Source: Paraburkholderia sp. CNPSo 3272 (GTDB lineage Bacteria; Pseudomonadota; Gammaproteobacteria; Burkholderiales; Burkholderiaceae). Taken from it: 64,000 bases of DNA. Positions 18,285 to 26,758 of this stretch are shown here, piece after piece (position 1 is the first letter of the stretch; each line of letters starts with the position of its first letter). Both the position numbers and the translations under genes were made by a program. The notes beneath the pieces are model-generated. The model was not told where the DNA came from, did not search any database, and was given only the letters and a program-made list of their open reading frames with translations. Location of the stretch: positions 1 through 64,000 of the forward strand of contig NZ_JAMBPQ010000008.1 of assembly GCF_024206495.1 (NCBI RefSeq). The letters run 5' to 3'.

Positions 18285-19202
18285 ATGCGATTTGCAAGTT
18301 TCATATACGACGGCCAGGCGCGCATCGGGGTGGTCGAAGGCGAGCAGGTGGCCCTGCTGCCGCTGTCCATGGGCGACATGCGCGATGTGATCGCCGGTGG
18401 CCAGGACGCGCTGTGCAGCATCGTCAGCGCGTTGTGCGACGGCACGCTGGAGTGCATCGCACTCGATGGCCTGCGCCTGCTGCCGCCGCTGCAGCGCTTG
18501 CAGCGCGACGTGCTTTGCGTCGGCTGGAATTACTGGGACCACTTTCTGGAAGGCGAGGGCAAGCGTGAAGAGCAGGAGGTGCCCCGCCCGGAAGCGCCGA
18601 CGTTCTTCACCAAGAGCCCGCACACCCTGATCGGGCCGCGCGACGACATCGCCTTCGATCCGCGTATCTCGGCCAAATGGGATTACGAGGCCGAACTGGC
18701 GCTGGTGATCGGCGCCGACGGCCGCAGCATCGCCGCGAGAGACGCCATGCGGCACGTCTGGGGCTATTGCCTCGCAAACGACATTTCTCAGCGCGACCTG
18801 CAACGCCGTCACGGCGGCCAGTGGCTGAAGGGCAAGAGCATCGACAGCACCATGCCGTTGGGGCCCTTCCTGGTGACGGCCGACGAGATCGACCCGCGCG
18901 AAGTGCGGTTGCAATGCCTCGTGAACGGCGAGCTGCTGCAGGACGCCTCGGTGTCGCAGATGGCTTTCGCCATTCCCGAACTGATCGCCGAACTGTCGTT
19001 CGGTATGACGCTGCGCGCGGGCGACCTCGTTCTGACCGGTACGCCGGCGGGCGTGGGCAACGCGCGCGAGCCGCAGGTGTTCCTGCAAGCGGGCGACGTC
19101 GTGACCGTGCGCGGCACGGGCCTGGGCGAACTGGTCAACCGCGTGGTCGAGACCGACCTGTATGGGCGATCGAGTGTTACGGACATGCGGAGGCGCCCAT
19201 GA
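18285..19202 (+). CDS. Fumarylacetoacetate hydrolase-family protein
   Basis: 305 residues. A small N-terminal domain precedes the FAH fold with LCVGWNYWDHF, the substrate segment PTFFTKSPHTLIGP, metal ligands in WDYEAELALVIG, and ANDISQRDLQ. The end has the GKSIDSTMPLGPFLVT and LTGTPAGVG blocks. The family hydrolyses C-C bonds of diketo acids or acts as 2-oxo-pent-4-enoate hydratase or decarboxylase. In this operon it is the obvious candidate to process the extradiol ring-cleavage product. GGAG lies 9 nt before the ATG. Its stop overlaps the next SDR. Confidence 0.9.
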   Translation: MRFASFIYDGQARIGVVEGEQVALLPLSMGDMRDVIAGGQDALCSIVSALCDGTLECIALDGLRLLPPLQRLQRDVLCVGWNYWDHFLEGEGKREEQEVPRPEAPTFFTKSPHTLIGPRDDIAFDPRISAKWDYEAELALVIGADGRSIAARDAMRHVWGYCLANDISQRDLQRRHGGQWLKGKSIDSTMPLGPFLVTADEIDPREVRLQCLVNGELLQDASVSQMAFAIPELIAELSFGMTLRAGDLVLTGTPAGVGNAREPQVFLQAGDVVTVRGTGLGELVNRVVETDLYGRSSVTDMRRRP

Positions 19203-19954
19203 AAGCCAGTTTCGATGCGAGCGGCGACGTGATCGTCATCACGGGCGGCGCCAACGGCATCGGTGCCGCGCTCGCGCGTGCCTGTGCCGGGGCGGGGGCA
19301 ACGGTGATCGTCTGCGACGTGGACGAGCACGCCGCGGCGGCGTTGCTGGCCGCCGAGCCGCGCCTGCAGTTTGTCCGCCTCGACGTCAGCGACCGCGATG
19401 CCGTGATGGCCGCCATGCAGTCCATCGAGAACGAACATGGCCGTATTGACGGTCTCGTTTGCGGCGCGGCGGTGCAGCCGCGCCGGGCTGTGCATGAGAC
19501 AACGCCGGCCGACTGGCAGCGCACGCTCGGCATCAACCTCGATGGCGTGGTGTGGTGCTACCAGGCGGCGATGCCCGGCATGATCCGCCGCCGGCGCGGC
19601 AGCGTGCTGGCGTTCTCGTCGGGGCTGGCGCATAGCGGCTGGGCCGAGTCCGCCGCCTATGCCGCCAGCAAGGCCGCACTGGTGGCCTTCATCAAGAGCG
19701 CCGCGAAGGAGGTGGCCCGGCACCGGGTGCGCGTCAACCTGATCGCCCCGGGCGTCATCGACACGCCCCAGTACCGGCAAGCCAACGCCGGAGGCGACGA
19801 CGGGCACTGGGCGGCCACACTCGGCGTCGGCCAGCCCGAAGACGTCACGGGGCCGCTGATGTTCCTGCTGTCCGATGCCGCCACCATGACCGCGTCGGTG
19901 CTCAGCCGGGACTATGCCTGGCACGCCAGCGAACCCGCGGAGCGCGAGCAATGA
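19199..19954 (+). CDS. SDR-family dehydrogenase
   Basis: 251 residues: ITGGANGIG glycine motif, DVSDRDAV cofactor loop, VCGAA in place of NNAG, SSGLAHSGW, the catalytic YAASK and VNLIAPGVIDTP. An acidic residue after beta-2 (CDVDEH) suggests NAD rather than NADP. The ATG at 19199 overlaps the FAH stop. An in-frame extension back to 18677 lies inside the FAH gene and has no SDR similarity. It is a second SDR in the operon and could act on a cis-dihydrodiol made by the Rieske oxygenase. Confidence 0.88.
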   Translation: MKASFDASGDVIVITGGANGIGAALARACAGAGATVIVCDVDEHAAAALLAAEPRLQFVRLDVSDRDAVMAAMQSIENEHGRIDGLVCGAAVQPRRAVHETTPADWQRTLGINLDGVVWCYQAAMPGMIRRRRGSVLAFSSGLAHSGWAESAAYAASKAALVAFIKSAAKEVARHRVRVNLIAPGVIDTPQYRQANAGGDDGHWAATLGVGQPEDVTGPLMFLLSDAATMTASVLSRDYAWHASEPAEREQ

Positions 19955-19976
19955 CATCCACCGGAGAACAACAACC

Positions 19977-21557
19977 ATGCAGCCTGTACTGATCGTCGGC
20001 GCGGGGCCCATCGGGCTGACCACGGCGCTCGGCCTTGCGCACTACGGCATTCCCTTTCTGCTGTTCGAGGAAGACGGCAGCCTGTCGCTCGACACCAAGG
20101 CCGGCACGCTGCTGACGCGCACGCTGGAGGCATTTCGCCGTTATGGCGTCGCCGATGCCGTGCTCGAGCGTGCGCTTCGAGTCGAAGAGATTGGCGAGAT
20201 CGAACGGGAGAGCAATCTCTCGCAGTCGTCCGTGCGCACGGCCGTGCTGCGCGACGAGACGCGCTACCCGTTCGTCGTCAACCTGCCGCAGCACCATCTC
20301 GAGCCGATCCTGCGCGACGCGGTGGAGCGTGTGCCGCAAGGCCGCGTGCTTATGCAGCACCGCCTGGTGTCCTTTGACTCCGGTGCCAGCGGTGTGCAAG
20401 CCATCTTCGACACGCCCGATGGCCCGCAGCGCTTCGAGGGCAGCTACCTGCTGGCGTGCGACGGCGGCCGCAGCACGGTGCGCGCGCAATGCGGTGTTCC
20501 GGTAGTCGGCACGTCGCTCGATGTGCGCTACATGCTGGTGGATCTGAAGGTCGACCTCGATGTGGCCAATCCGCGCGACTATCCCTATCTCGCGTACTTC
20601 TCGGATGCGCAGGAGTGGATGATCCTGGTGCGGCAGCCGCACTGCTGGCGCTTCCTGTATCCGCTCGCCAAGGATGCGGACGAACCCACCGACGAGGCGC
20701 TGCGCAGCAAGGTGCTGCGCTTCATCGGCAAGGTCGACAAGGTCGAGTTGCTCGGCCGGGTGACCTACCGCGTGCACCACCGTATTGCGCGCCAGTGGCG
20801 GCGCGACCGCGTGTTCCTGATGGGCGACGCCGCGCATCTGATTACGCCGATGTGGGCGCTCGGCCTCAATACCGGTGTGCTGGATGCCATCAGCCTGCCA
20901 TGGCGTCTCGCGTGGGTGCTGCGCGGCTGGGCCGACAGCAGCCTGCTGGACGGCTACGAGCGCGAACAGCGCCCGGTCGCGTCGGAAGGCGCAGGCGAGA
21001 TGGCGGAGGCCGCGCGCCACCACATGGCCATGCAGGACGAGGCAAAACCCTCCGCGGCGCTGCAGGACTGGGGCAACGCCTATACGCGCACCCTGCTGGG
21101 CGTGCGGCTGGATATCAACGGCAGCGGCGACTGGTCGATGATCCGCACGGAAGCCGAGCCGCCGCCGCTCCAGGTGGGCGAGCGCATACCCGATTTCCTG
21201 CTGCATGGTCCCGCCGGCCGGCCAGTCCGGGTCCACGACCTCGTCGACGGCAATTTCCTCGCGCTGTACTTTTCCGACGTGCGCCGCCAGCCGCAGATTC
21301 CGCACAACACGTCCCCCGCATTGCGTCACTTCGTGGTGTCGCGCTGGGACGCTCCCCTCGACTCCGGCCTGCGCGAGCGCGCGCTGCTCGATGTCGGCAA
21401 CCAGCTGCGCGAGCGTCTCGGTGTGGCGGACGGCACGCTGGTGCTGGTGCGGCCCGACGACCATGTCGCCGCCATCGTGCCGATCGCGCCGCAATGTGCC
21501 GAAGACCTCTACGCATCCATCGTCGGCGCACATGTGCCGCAAGGGAGTTCGCAATGA
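19977..21557 (+). CDS. FAD-dependent aromatic hydroxylase (PheA/MhpA type)
   Basis: 526 residues of the class A flavin monooxygenase family. The N-terminal GxGxxG is VLIVGAGPIGLTTALGLAHYG, the DG motif is LLACDGGRSTVRAQ, and the second FAD motif is DRVFLMGDAAHLITPMWALGLNTG. A thioredoxin-like C-terminal domain begins near residue 400 (IPDFLLHGPAGRPVRVHDLV). Such enzymes add a hydroxyl ortho to an existing phenol OH using NAD(P)H and O2, preparing a catechol for ring cleavage. The start is placed at 19977, with GGAGAAC about 8 nt upstream. Its stop overlaps the extradiol-type dioxygenase start. Confidence 0.92.
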   Translation: MQPVLIVGAGPIGLTTALGLAHYGIPFLLFEEDGSLSLDTKAGTLLTRTLEAFRRYGVADAVLERALRVEEIGEIERESNLSQSSVRTAVLRDETRYPFVVNLPQHHLEPILRDAVERVPQGRVLMQHRLVSFDSGASGVQAIFDTPDGPQRFEGSYLLACDGGRSTVRAQCGVPVVGTSLDVRYMLVDLKVDLDVANPRDYPYLAYFSDAQEWMILVRQPHCWRFLYPLAKDADEPTDEALRSKVLRFIGKVDKVELLGRVTYRVHHRIARQWRRDRVFLMGDAAHLITPMWALGLNTGVLDAISLPWRLAWVLRGWADSSLLDGYEREQRPVASEGAGEMAEAARHHMAMQDEAKPSAALQDWGNAYTRTLLGVRLDINGSGDWSMIRTEAEPPPLQVGERIPDFLLHGPAGRPVRVHDLVDGNFLALYFSDVRRQPQIPHNTSPALRHFVVSRWDAPLDSGLRERALLDVGNQLRERLGVADGTLVLVRPDDHVAAIVPIAPQCAEDLYASIVGAHVPQGSSQ

Positions 21558-22475
21558 TCCATGGACCCAGCGTGCTTGGCCTGAACGGCTTTGGCCTGGA
21601 AGTACCGGACCTGGGCGCTGCCCGGGCCTTCTACGAAACCTTCGGGCTCGAAGCCTCGACGCTGCAGCCTGGCGTGCTGTGCATGCGCTCGCCGGGCCGC
21701 AGCAACGACGAACTGGTCTTGTCGGCCGGCGCGGGCAAGCGGCTGCATCACGTCTCTTTCTACTTTGATCCGCTGCAGCGCGCGGCCTTCATCGAGAAGC
21801 TGACACAGGCCAGACTCGACGTCCTCGAGCAGGCTCCGCCCGGGGGCCATCGCGATGGCTTGTGGTTCCGGGACCCGTGGGGCACCTGGATTCACCTCAG
21901 CGCGCATCTTCCGGCGTCGCTGGCGGAGCCGGCCGCCGATGCTGTCGTGCGCCGCCCGGCGGACGTCGCGGCGTGGCAGGCGCTGGAAGGCGGGCGAGCG
22001 CCGCTCAAGTTAGGTCATGTGCTGATCTTCACCCCCGAGCTGGCAAGCGCGGAGCGCTTCCTGTGCGAGACACTCGGGCTGCGTGTGGCCGACAGGGCGG
22101 TCGGGAAGGTAAGCTTCCTCGCGGCGGGCGAGGGCGTGATCGACCACCACTGCTTCGGGCTGATCGCCAGTACGCATCGCGGTTTCCAGCATGCCAGCTT
22201 CCAGGTGGGTGGGATCGACGACATCGGCCTCGGTGCCTGGCGCATGCGCGAGGCGGGTTACCGGGACAGCTTCGGCCCGGGACGGCATGCGCTGGCGTCG
22301 AACCTGTTACGTGCGGGATCCGTGGGGGAGCTGGGTGGAGTACTACGCCGACATGGACAAGATCAGCGACCAATGGGTCAGCCGGGACTGGACGGTCCTG
22401 CCGTACATCTGGGGACCGACGTGGTCGCCCGAATTCTGGGGAGGGGAGATGAATGCCAACCTGGAGCCGCGGTGA
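21554..22475 (+). pseudogene. Two-domain extradiol-type (VOC) dioxygenase, frameshifted near 22307
   Basis: Two VOC modules form a type I extradiol dioxygenase of about 307 residues. Module 1 starts LNGFGLEVPDLGAARAFYETF. Module 2 has ligand-like His in LGHVLIF and FQHASFQVGG. At 22301-22310 the reading frame breaks. The expected residues YVRDPWGSWVEYYADMDKIS continue in another frame from 22308 to the stop at 22475. Restoring two bases (CTG TTY TAC for CTGTTAC) repairs it. The third metal ligand, Glu of WVEYY, lies after the break, so the unrepaired product (stop at 22492) would lack it. Either a sequence error or a genuine lesion in the ring-cleavage step. Confidence 0.85.
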
Positions 22476-22512
22476 CCTCGCAAACAGTTTGACGGCAGAC
22501 GCAGGAAAACCC

Positions 22513-23466
22513 ATGTCCTCAATCGCATTGGATGTCCATGCCCACCTTGTGCCGGCCACCACGGCTGCATTGCCGCCATTGGACGGTGTCGTCAGGCGGC
22601 CTGCCGACCGTGTGCTGGTGATCGACGGTCAGCCGCTCATGGCCATGGACCTGTACTGCCCCGAACGGCTGCTTGCCTGGATGGAGGCCAACGGCGTGCA
22701 GCGTGCGCTGGTTTCGGTGCCGCCGCCGCTCTACCGGCAGCACCTGGACGCTGTCGCCGCCCACGCCTGGGCCTGTTATCTCAACGACGGGCTGCTCGAG
22801 ATCGCCACTCGTCACAGCGCCCGGCTGGGCGCCTTGCTTCACCTGCCGATGGAGCATCCGGCGGTAGCGCAGGCCTTGGCCGCGTGCTACGGCGAGTCGG
22901 CTCACGCGGCTCATGCGGCTCATGCGGCTCATGCGGGTTACGCGCTGGCGGCAGGAGGTGTTGACGCCGTCGATTACGGCGATCAGGCGCATCGGCCGCT
23001 GTGGGAGAGGCTGAACGCGCAGGGCGCCTTCGTCTTCCTGCATCCGGCGCACTGTTGCGACGGCAGACTCACACGGCATTACCTGGATAACTTGATTGGC
23101 AATCCTTACGAGACCGCGGTGGCGGCGTCGCAACTGGTGATGGCGGATGTCCCGAGGCAGTATCCGCGCATCCGCTTCTGCCTCGCGCACGCTGGCGGCG
23201 CATTCCCGGCGGTATGCGGGCGCTTGCAGCGCGGCCTCGACACCGGGCGTCCGGGAGTGCCGGCACAGATCGAGCCGCCCTTGCAGGCCGCGAGGCGCTT
23301 CTTCGCCGACTGCATTGCGCACCAGAGCGCCGGGCTGCGGCTGGCACAGGAGGTGTTCGGCCGCACCAATGTGCTGTTCGGCTCGGACTGGCCGTTTCCG
23401 ATGGGCATCCTCTCGCCGGACACCGATGACACCGTGCGCGCGTGGAGGCAAGACGCCACCCCGTAA
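22513..23466 (+). CDS. Amidohydrolase 2 (ACMSD-like) family protein
   Basis: 317 residues of the metal-dependent amidohydrolase family that includes ACMSD and resorcylate-type decarboxylases. The N-terminal metal motif is LDVHAHLVP. Further ligands are His in FVFLHPAH and FCLAHAGG, and Asp in LFGSDWPFPMG. Family members decarboxylate or hydrate ring-cleavage products. The ATG at 22513 follows CAGGA. An in-frame run of HAA units (residues about 130-141) comes from a 9-nt tandem repeat and lengthens a loop. It lies 37 nt after the broken dioxygenase gene, fitting a role on its product. Confidence 0.88.
   Translation: MSSIALDVHAHLVPATTAALPPLDGVVRRPADRVLVIDGQPLMAMDLYCPERLLAWMEANGVQRALVSVPPPLYRQHLDAVAAHAWACYLNDGLLEIATRHSARLGALLHLPMEHPAVAQALAACYGESAHAAHAAHAAHAGYALAAGGVDAVDYGDQAHRPLWERLNAQGAFVFLHPAHCCDGRLTRHYLDNLIGNPYETAVAASQLVMADVPRQYPRIRFCLAHAGGAFPAVCGRLQRGLDTGRPGVPAQIEPPLQAARRFFADCIAHQSAGLRLAQEVFGRTNVLFGSDWPFPMGILSPDTDDTVRAWRQDATP
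22901..22936 (+). repeat. In-frame 9-nt tandem repeat, four units
   Basis: CTCACGCGG followed by three copies of CTCATGCGG, inside the amidohydrolase gene, encoding alternating His-Ala-Ala. The unit number is a candidate for slippage variation, and any change would stay in frame. Confidence 0.9.
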
Positions 23467-23518
23467 CGACCCGGCGCACACACCACAACAGGTAGAGAAC
23501 GAGAATCAAGGAGACAAC

Positions 23519-24876
23519 ATGAATGTGGAACAAGGATCAGCCACGGCCGGTGTGCCGGTGGCTGCCGATGCGCGGCGGGCGATACTGCGCAAGACCGTCG
23601 TGACATCGATCGTTGGGCAGGCACTCGAGTGGTATGACTTCTTTCTGATGGCACGGCCGCGGCGCTGATCTTCGGCAAGCTGTTCTTCCCGATCGGCACG
23701 GACCCGCTGGTGGGCACGCTGGCGGCCTTCGGCGGCTTCGCGGTGGGGTTCGTCGCGCGCCCGCTCGGCGGCGTGATCTGCGGTCACGTGGGCGACCGCT
23801 ACGGCCGCAAGCTGGTTCTGGTGCTGACGCTGGTCGTGATGGGGCTTGCCACCGCCCTGATGGGCCTCCTGCCGACGTATCAGCAGATCGGCAGCTGGGC
23901 GCCCGTGCTGCTGGTGTTGCTGCGCCTCTTACAAGGGCTGGCTGCTGGCGGCGAATGGAGCGGCAGCATCCTGCTGATCAGTGAGAATGCGCCGCCGACG
24001 CGGCGAGGCTTCCTGTCAGCCTGGAGCCCGAGCGGGGCGACCGTCGGCTTCGTGCTGTCGGCAGTCGCCTTCTGGGCTGCGCAGAAGCTGCCTGCCGAAG
24101 ACTTCATGAGCTGGGGCTGGCGCATCCCGTTCCTCGCCAGCATCGTGCTGGTCCTGGCGGGCTACTACATCCGCAGCCGGATCCCCGAAAGCGCGGAGTT
24201 CGTGGCGGCCAGGCGCAGCGGCCACGCTGTGCGCCTGCCAGTGATCGAAGTGCTGCGGCAGCAGCCGAAGGAAGTGCTGATGGTGGTGGGGCTGCGCATG
24301 GCGGAAGGCGGCGCGTCCTATATCTTCTTCGCATTCTCGCTCGCCTATGGCGCGCGTCTTGGCATTCCTAACCACGTCATGCTGGAAGGGCTGACGATCT
24401 CGATGGTGCTGGTCATGGGCACGGCATTGGCGTACGGCCATCTGTCCGACCGGATCGGCCGACGCACCGTCTATATGGCAGGCGCGGTCGGCGTGATGCT
24501 GGTGGCGTTCCCGTTCTTCTGGCTGGTCGACACCCGCCAGCCGTCCCTCGTGCTGCTGGCCTACGTGCTGGCCGACTCGGTGGCGCTGGCCGCCATGGTC
24601 GGGGTCCAGCCGAGCTACATGGCGGAACTGTTCCGCACCGAAGTGCGCTACTCGGGCATGGGCGTTGGCCGCGAAGTGTCGTCCGTCATCGGCGGCGGGG
24701 TCGCGCCAATGGTCGCCACGGCCCTGCTGGCGAAGTACCACTCGGCCACGCCTGTGGCGCTCTATCTGATCGTGCTGGGGGGCATCACGGTGATCGCGCT
24801 GATGTTCACGCCGGAAACGCTGCCCCGTGAGGCGCGCAGCCGCCCCGAGCCGGCCCGGGGGAAGGAAACGCCATGA
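23519..24876 (+). pseudogene. MFS metabolite:proton symporter, frameshifted at 23647
   Basis: The start MNVEQGSATAG and helix-1 segment VVTSIVGQALEWYDFFL are typical of the MHS (ShiA/KgtP-like) subfamily. After codon 43 the frame runs to a stop at 23668. The continuation GTAAALIFGKLFF resumes from 23650 and runs intact to 24876, with HVGDRYGRK, the MHS signature RLLQGLAAGGEWSG and ESAEFVA. Inserting one T (CTG TAT GGC for CTGATGGC) restores a 452-residue protein. If real, the lesion removes substrate uptake and would also weaken expression of the downstream V4R gene, whose ATG overlaps this gene's stop. Otherwise a one-base sequence error. Confidence 0.88.
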
Positions 24877-25436
24877 CAATCCAGACTTCCCCCGTGGCCA
24901 CGCCGATCGCCCAGCGGCTCGTCTTCGATCTGGTGCGCGGAGAAGTCCGCGACGATGACCGCCGCTACCTGCTGATGCGCCCCGATGTCCTCATGGGCAT
25001 GCTGGAACTGCTCGATGACACCACGCGCGCGCGAGTGCTGTGCGCCTTCGCCGACTCGACGGCCTCGCACGGCAAGCACAGCATCCTCGCCTATCTCGAC
25101 GGCCTGCCTGGCCGCGGGGCGAGCGGCGGCGATGCGCTGCTCGATCTGATCTGCGAAACCTCGCCCGCCCTCGGCTGGGGGCGGTGGGACTTCGAGCGTA
25201 GCGGCGACGGCCTGGTCCTCAATGTTTTCAACAGTCCCTTTGCCGCCGGCCACGGGCCTGCCACCCGGCCGGTCTGCGCGCCGATCGCAGGCCTGTTCCG
25301 CACGGTCGCCGCGATTGTGCTGGGGCAGCCGGTGCGGGTGCAGGAAACCCAGTGCGCCGCCGTGCATCCAGATGCCACTTGCCGTTTTGTCGCCCGCCCA
25401 GCGCTGGAGAGCAACGAGGAAGGAGACTTGACATGA
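24873..25436 (+). CDS. Stand-alone V4R-domain protein
   Basis: 187 residues. The C-terminal half matches the V4R (4-vinyl reductase) domain, ending in the paired-cysteine pattern QETQCAAVHPDATCRFVA that usually binds zinc. The domain occurs in XylR/DmpR-type activators as the aromatic sensor, in BchJ, and in small proteins of unknown role. No helix-turn-helix or ATPase domain is present here. The gene is coupled by ATGA overlaps to the transporter before it and the Rieske alpha subunit after it. A helper, small-molecule-binding or ligand-carrier role for the oxygenase is possible; it is not established. Confidence 0.75.
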   Translation: MTIQTSPVATPIAQRLVFDLVRGEVRDDDRRYLLMRPDVLMGMLELLDDTTRARVLCAFADSTASHGKHSILAYLDGLPGRGASGGDALLDLICETSPALGWGRWDFERSGDGLVLNVFNSPFAAGHGPATRPVCAPIAGLFRTVAAIVLGQPVRVQETQCAAVHPDATCRFVARPALESNEEGDLT

Positions 25437-26758
25437 CCCGCTACCGGGACGATGCCGGCGCCATCCACGCGCTGGTGCAGGAAGACCGCGTGCACCGCGA
25501 CGTCTACCTCAGCGAGGAGCTGTTCCGCCTCGAGCAGGAACGCTTGTTTCAGCGCAGCTGGAATTACGTCGGCCACGAAAGCCAGGTGCCCGAGCCGGGC
25601 GACTACTACACCACGGAGATCGCCGGCCAGCCTCTGATCCTGGTACGCCAGCCGGACCACAGCCTGCGTGTGCTGATGAACCGCTGTGCCCACAAGGGTG
25701 CGCGGCTGGTTTGCCAGGTACAAGGCAACACCGGCAGAGTCTTTCGTTGTCCGTATCATGCTTGGGCCTACAAGACCGATGGCGCCTTGCTGGCCGTGCC
25801 GCTGAAGTCTGGCTATGAACACACCCGCATGGCCGCCTGCGAGTCCGGAGCCGGCCTGGTGGCGCCACGCATGGCGGTGTATCGCGGCTTCGTCTTCACT
25901 TGTCTGTCGGCGGACGGCCCGGAGTTTGCGGATTATCTCGGTCCCGTGCTGACGGTGCTTGACAGCCTCGCCGACCGCTCGCCCGCGGGCCAACTGCAAA
26001 TTGCCGGCGGCTGTCTGCGCAGCGTGATGCGGTGCAACTGGAAGATGTACCTCGAGAACGTCAACGATTCCGTGCATCCGGTTTCCACGCACGAGTCGGT
26101 CTCGGCGACGGCCAGGGCCGTGCACGGCGCGCAGCCGGCCGACGCGCCCGAGTCGATGGCCCTGCAGCAACTGCTGCCATTCGGCTCGGGCTATGACTTC
26201 TTCACGAGGACTGGCGCGCGTATCTACCCGAACGGGCACAGCGTGCTGGGCATCCGCGCCAGCATCCATTCGGAATACGAAGTGCCTGCGACTTACCGGC
26301 AGGCGCTGGAGGCGGCCCATGGTGCGCAGCGAACAGCCGAAGTTCTCGGCTTCGCGCCGCAGAACGTGGTCCTGTTTCCGTCACTCGCGCTCAAGGGTAC
26401 GCCGCAGACGCTGCGTGTGGTCAAGCCGCTCGGCGTGGACCGTACCCTGGTCGAGGTTTGGGCGCTGGCACCCAAAGGGGCGCCGCAAGCGCTGCTGGAG
26501 CGCACGCTGACCTACAACCGGCTAACGTTCTCGCCGATGTCGGTGGTGGCGCATGACGACATCCATATTTTCGAGGGCGTCCAGCGATCGCTGGCCGCCC
26601 AGGGCAATCCATGGATCAGCCTGCATCGCGAGTACCGCGATGGCGAACAGCTGGAGCCCGAACAGGAAGTGAGCGGCACCAACGAGCTGCTGATGCGCAA
26701 CCAGTTCCGCGCGTGGGCGACGCTGATGACGGCGGACGCGAAAGGAGCATCGACATGA
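25433..26758 (+). CDS. Rieske aromatic ring-hydroxylating oxygenase, alpha subunit 1
   Basis: 441 residues. The N-terminal Rieske [2Fe-2S] centre is CAHKGARLVC with CPYHAW (C-x-H then C-x2-H). The catalytic domain has the mononuclear iron site in YLENVNDSVHPVSTHES, with two His and the bridging Asp. It would dihydroxylate or hydroxylate an aromatic ring. It is preceded by V4R and followed by the reductase, both with ATGA overlaps, but no beta-subunit gene directly follows it. It resembles alpha subunit 2 at 27756 along its whole length, so the two arose by duplication. Confidence 0.93.
   Translation: MTRYRDDAGAIHALVQEDRVHRDVYLSEELFRLEQERLFQRSWNYVGHESQVPEPGDYYTTEIAGQPLILVRQPDHSLRVLMNRCAHKGARLVCQVQGNTGRVFRCPYHAWAYKTDGALLAVPLKSGYEHTRMAACESGAGLVAPRMAVYRGFVFTCLSADGPEFADYLGPVLTVLDSLADRSPAGQLQIAGGCLRSVMRCNWKMYLENVNDSVHPVSTHESVSATARAVHGAQPADAPESMALQQLLPFGSGYDFFTRTGARIYPNGHSVLGIRASIHSEYEVPATYRQALEAAHGAQRTAEVLGFAPQNVVLFPSLALKGTPQTLRVVKPLGVDRTLVEVWALAPKGAPQALLERTLTYNRLTFSPMSVVAHDDIHIFEGVQRSLAAQGNPWISLHREYRDGEQLEPEQEVSGTNELLMRNQFRAWATLMTADAKGAST

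Noticed and set aside
18677..19198. N-terminal extension of the second SDR into the FAH gene
   Set aside because: The extension is Arg-rich and out of frame with the intact FAH protein; the ATGA overlap at 19199 is the sensible start.
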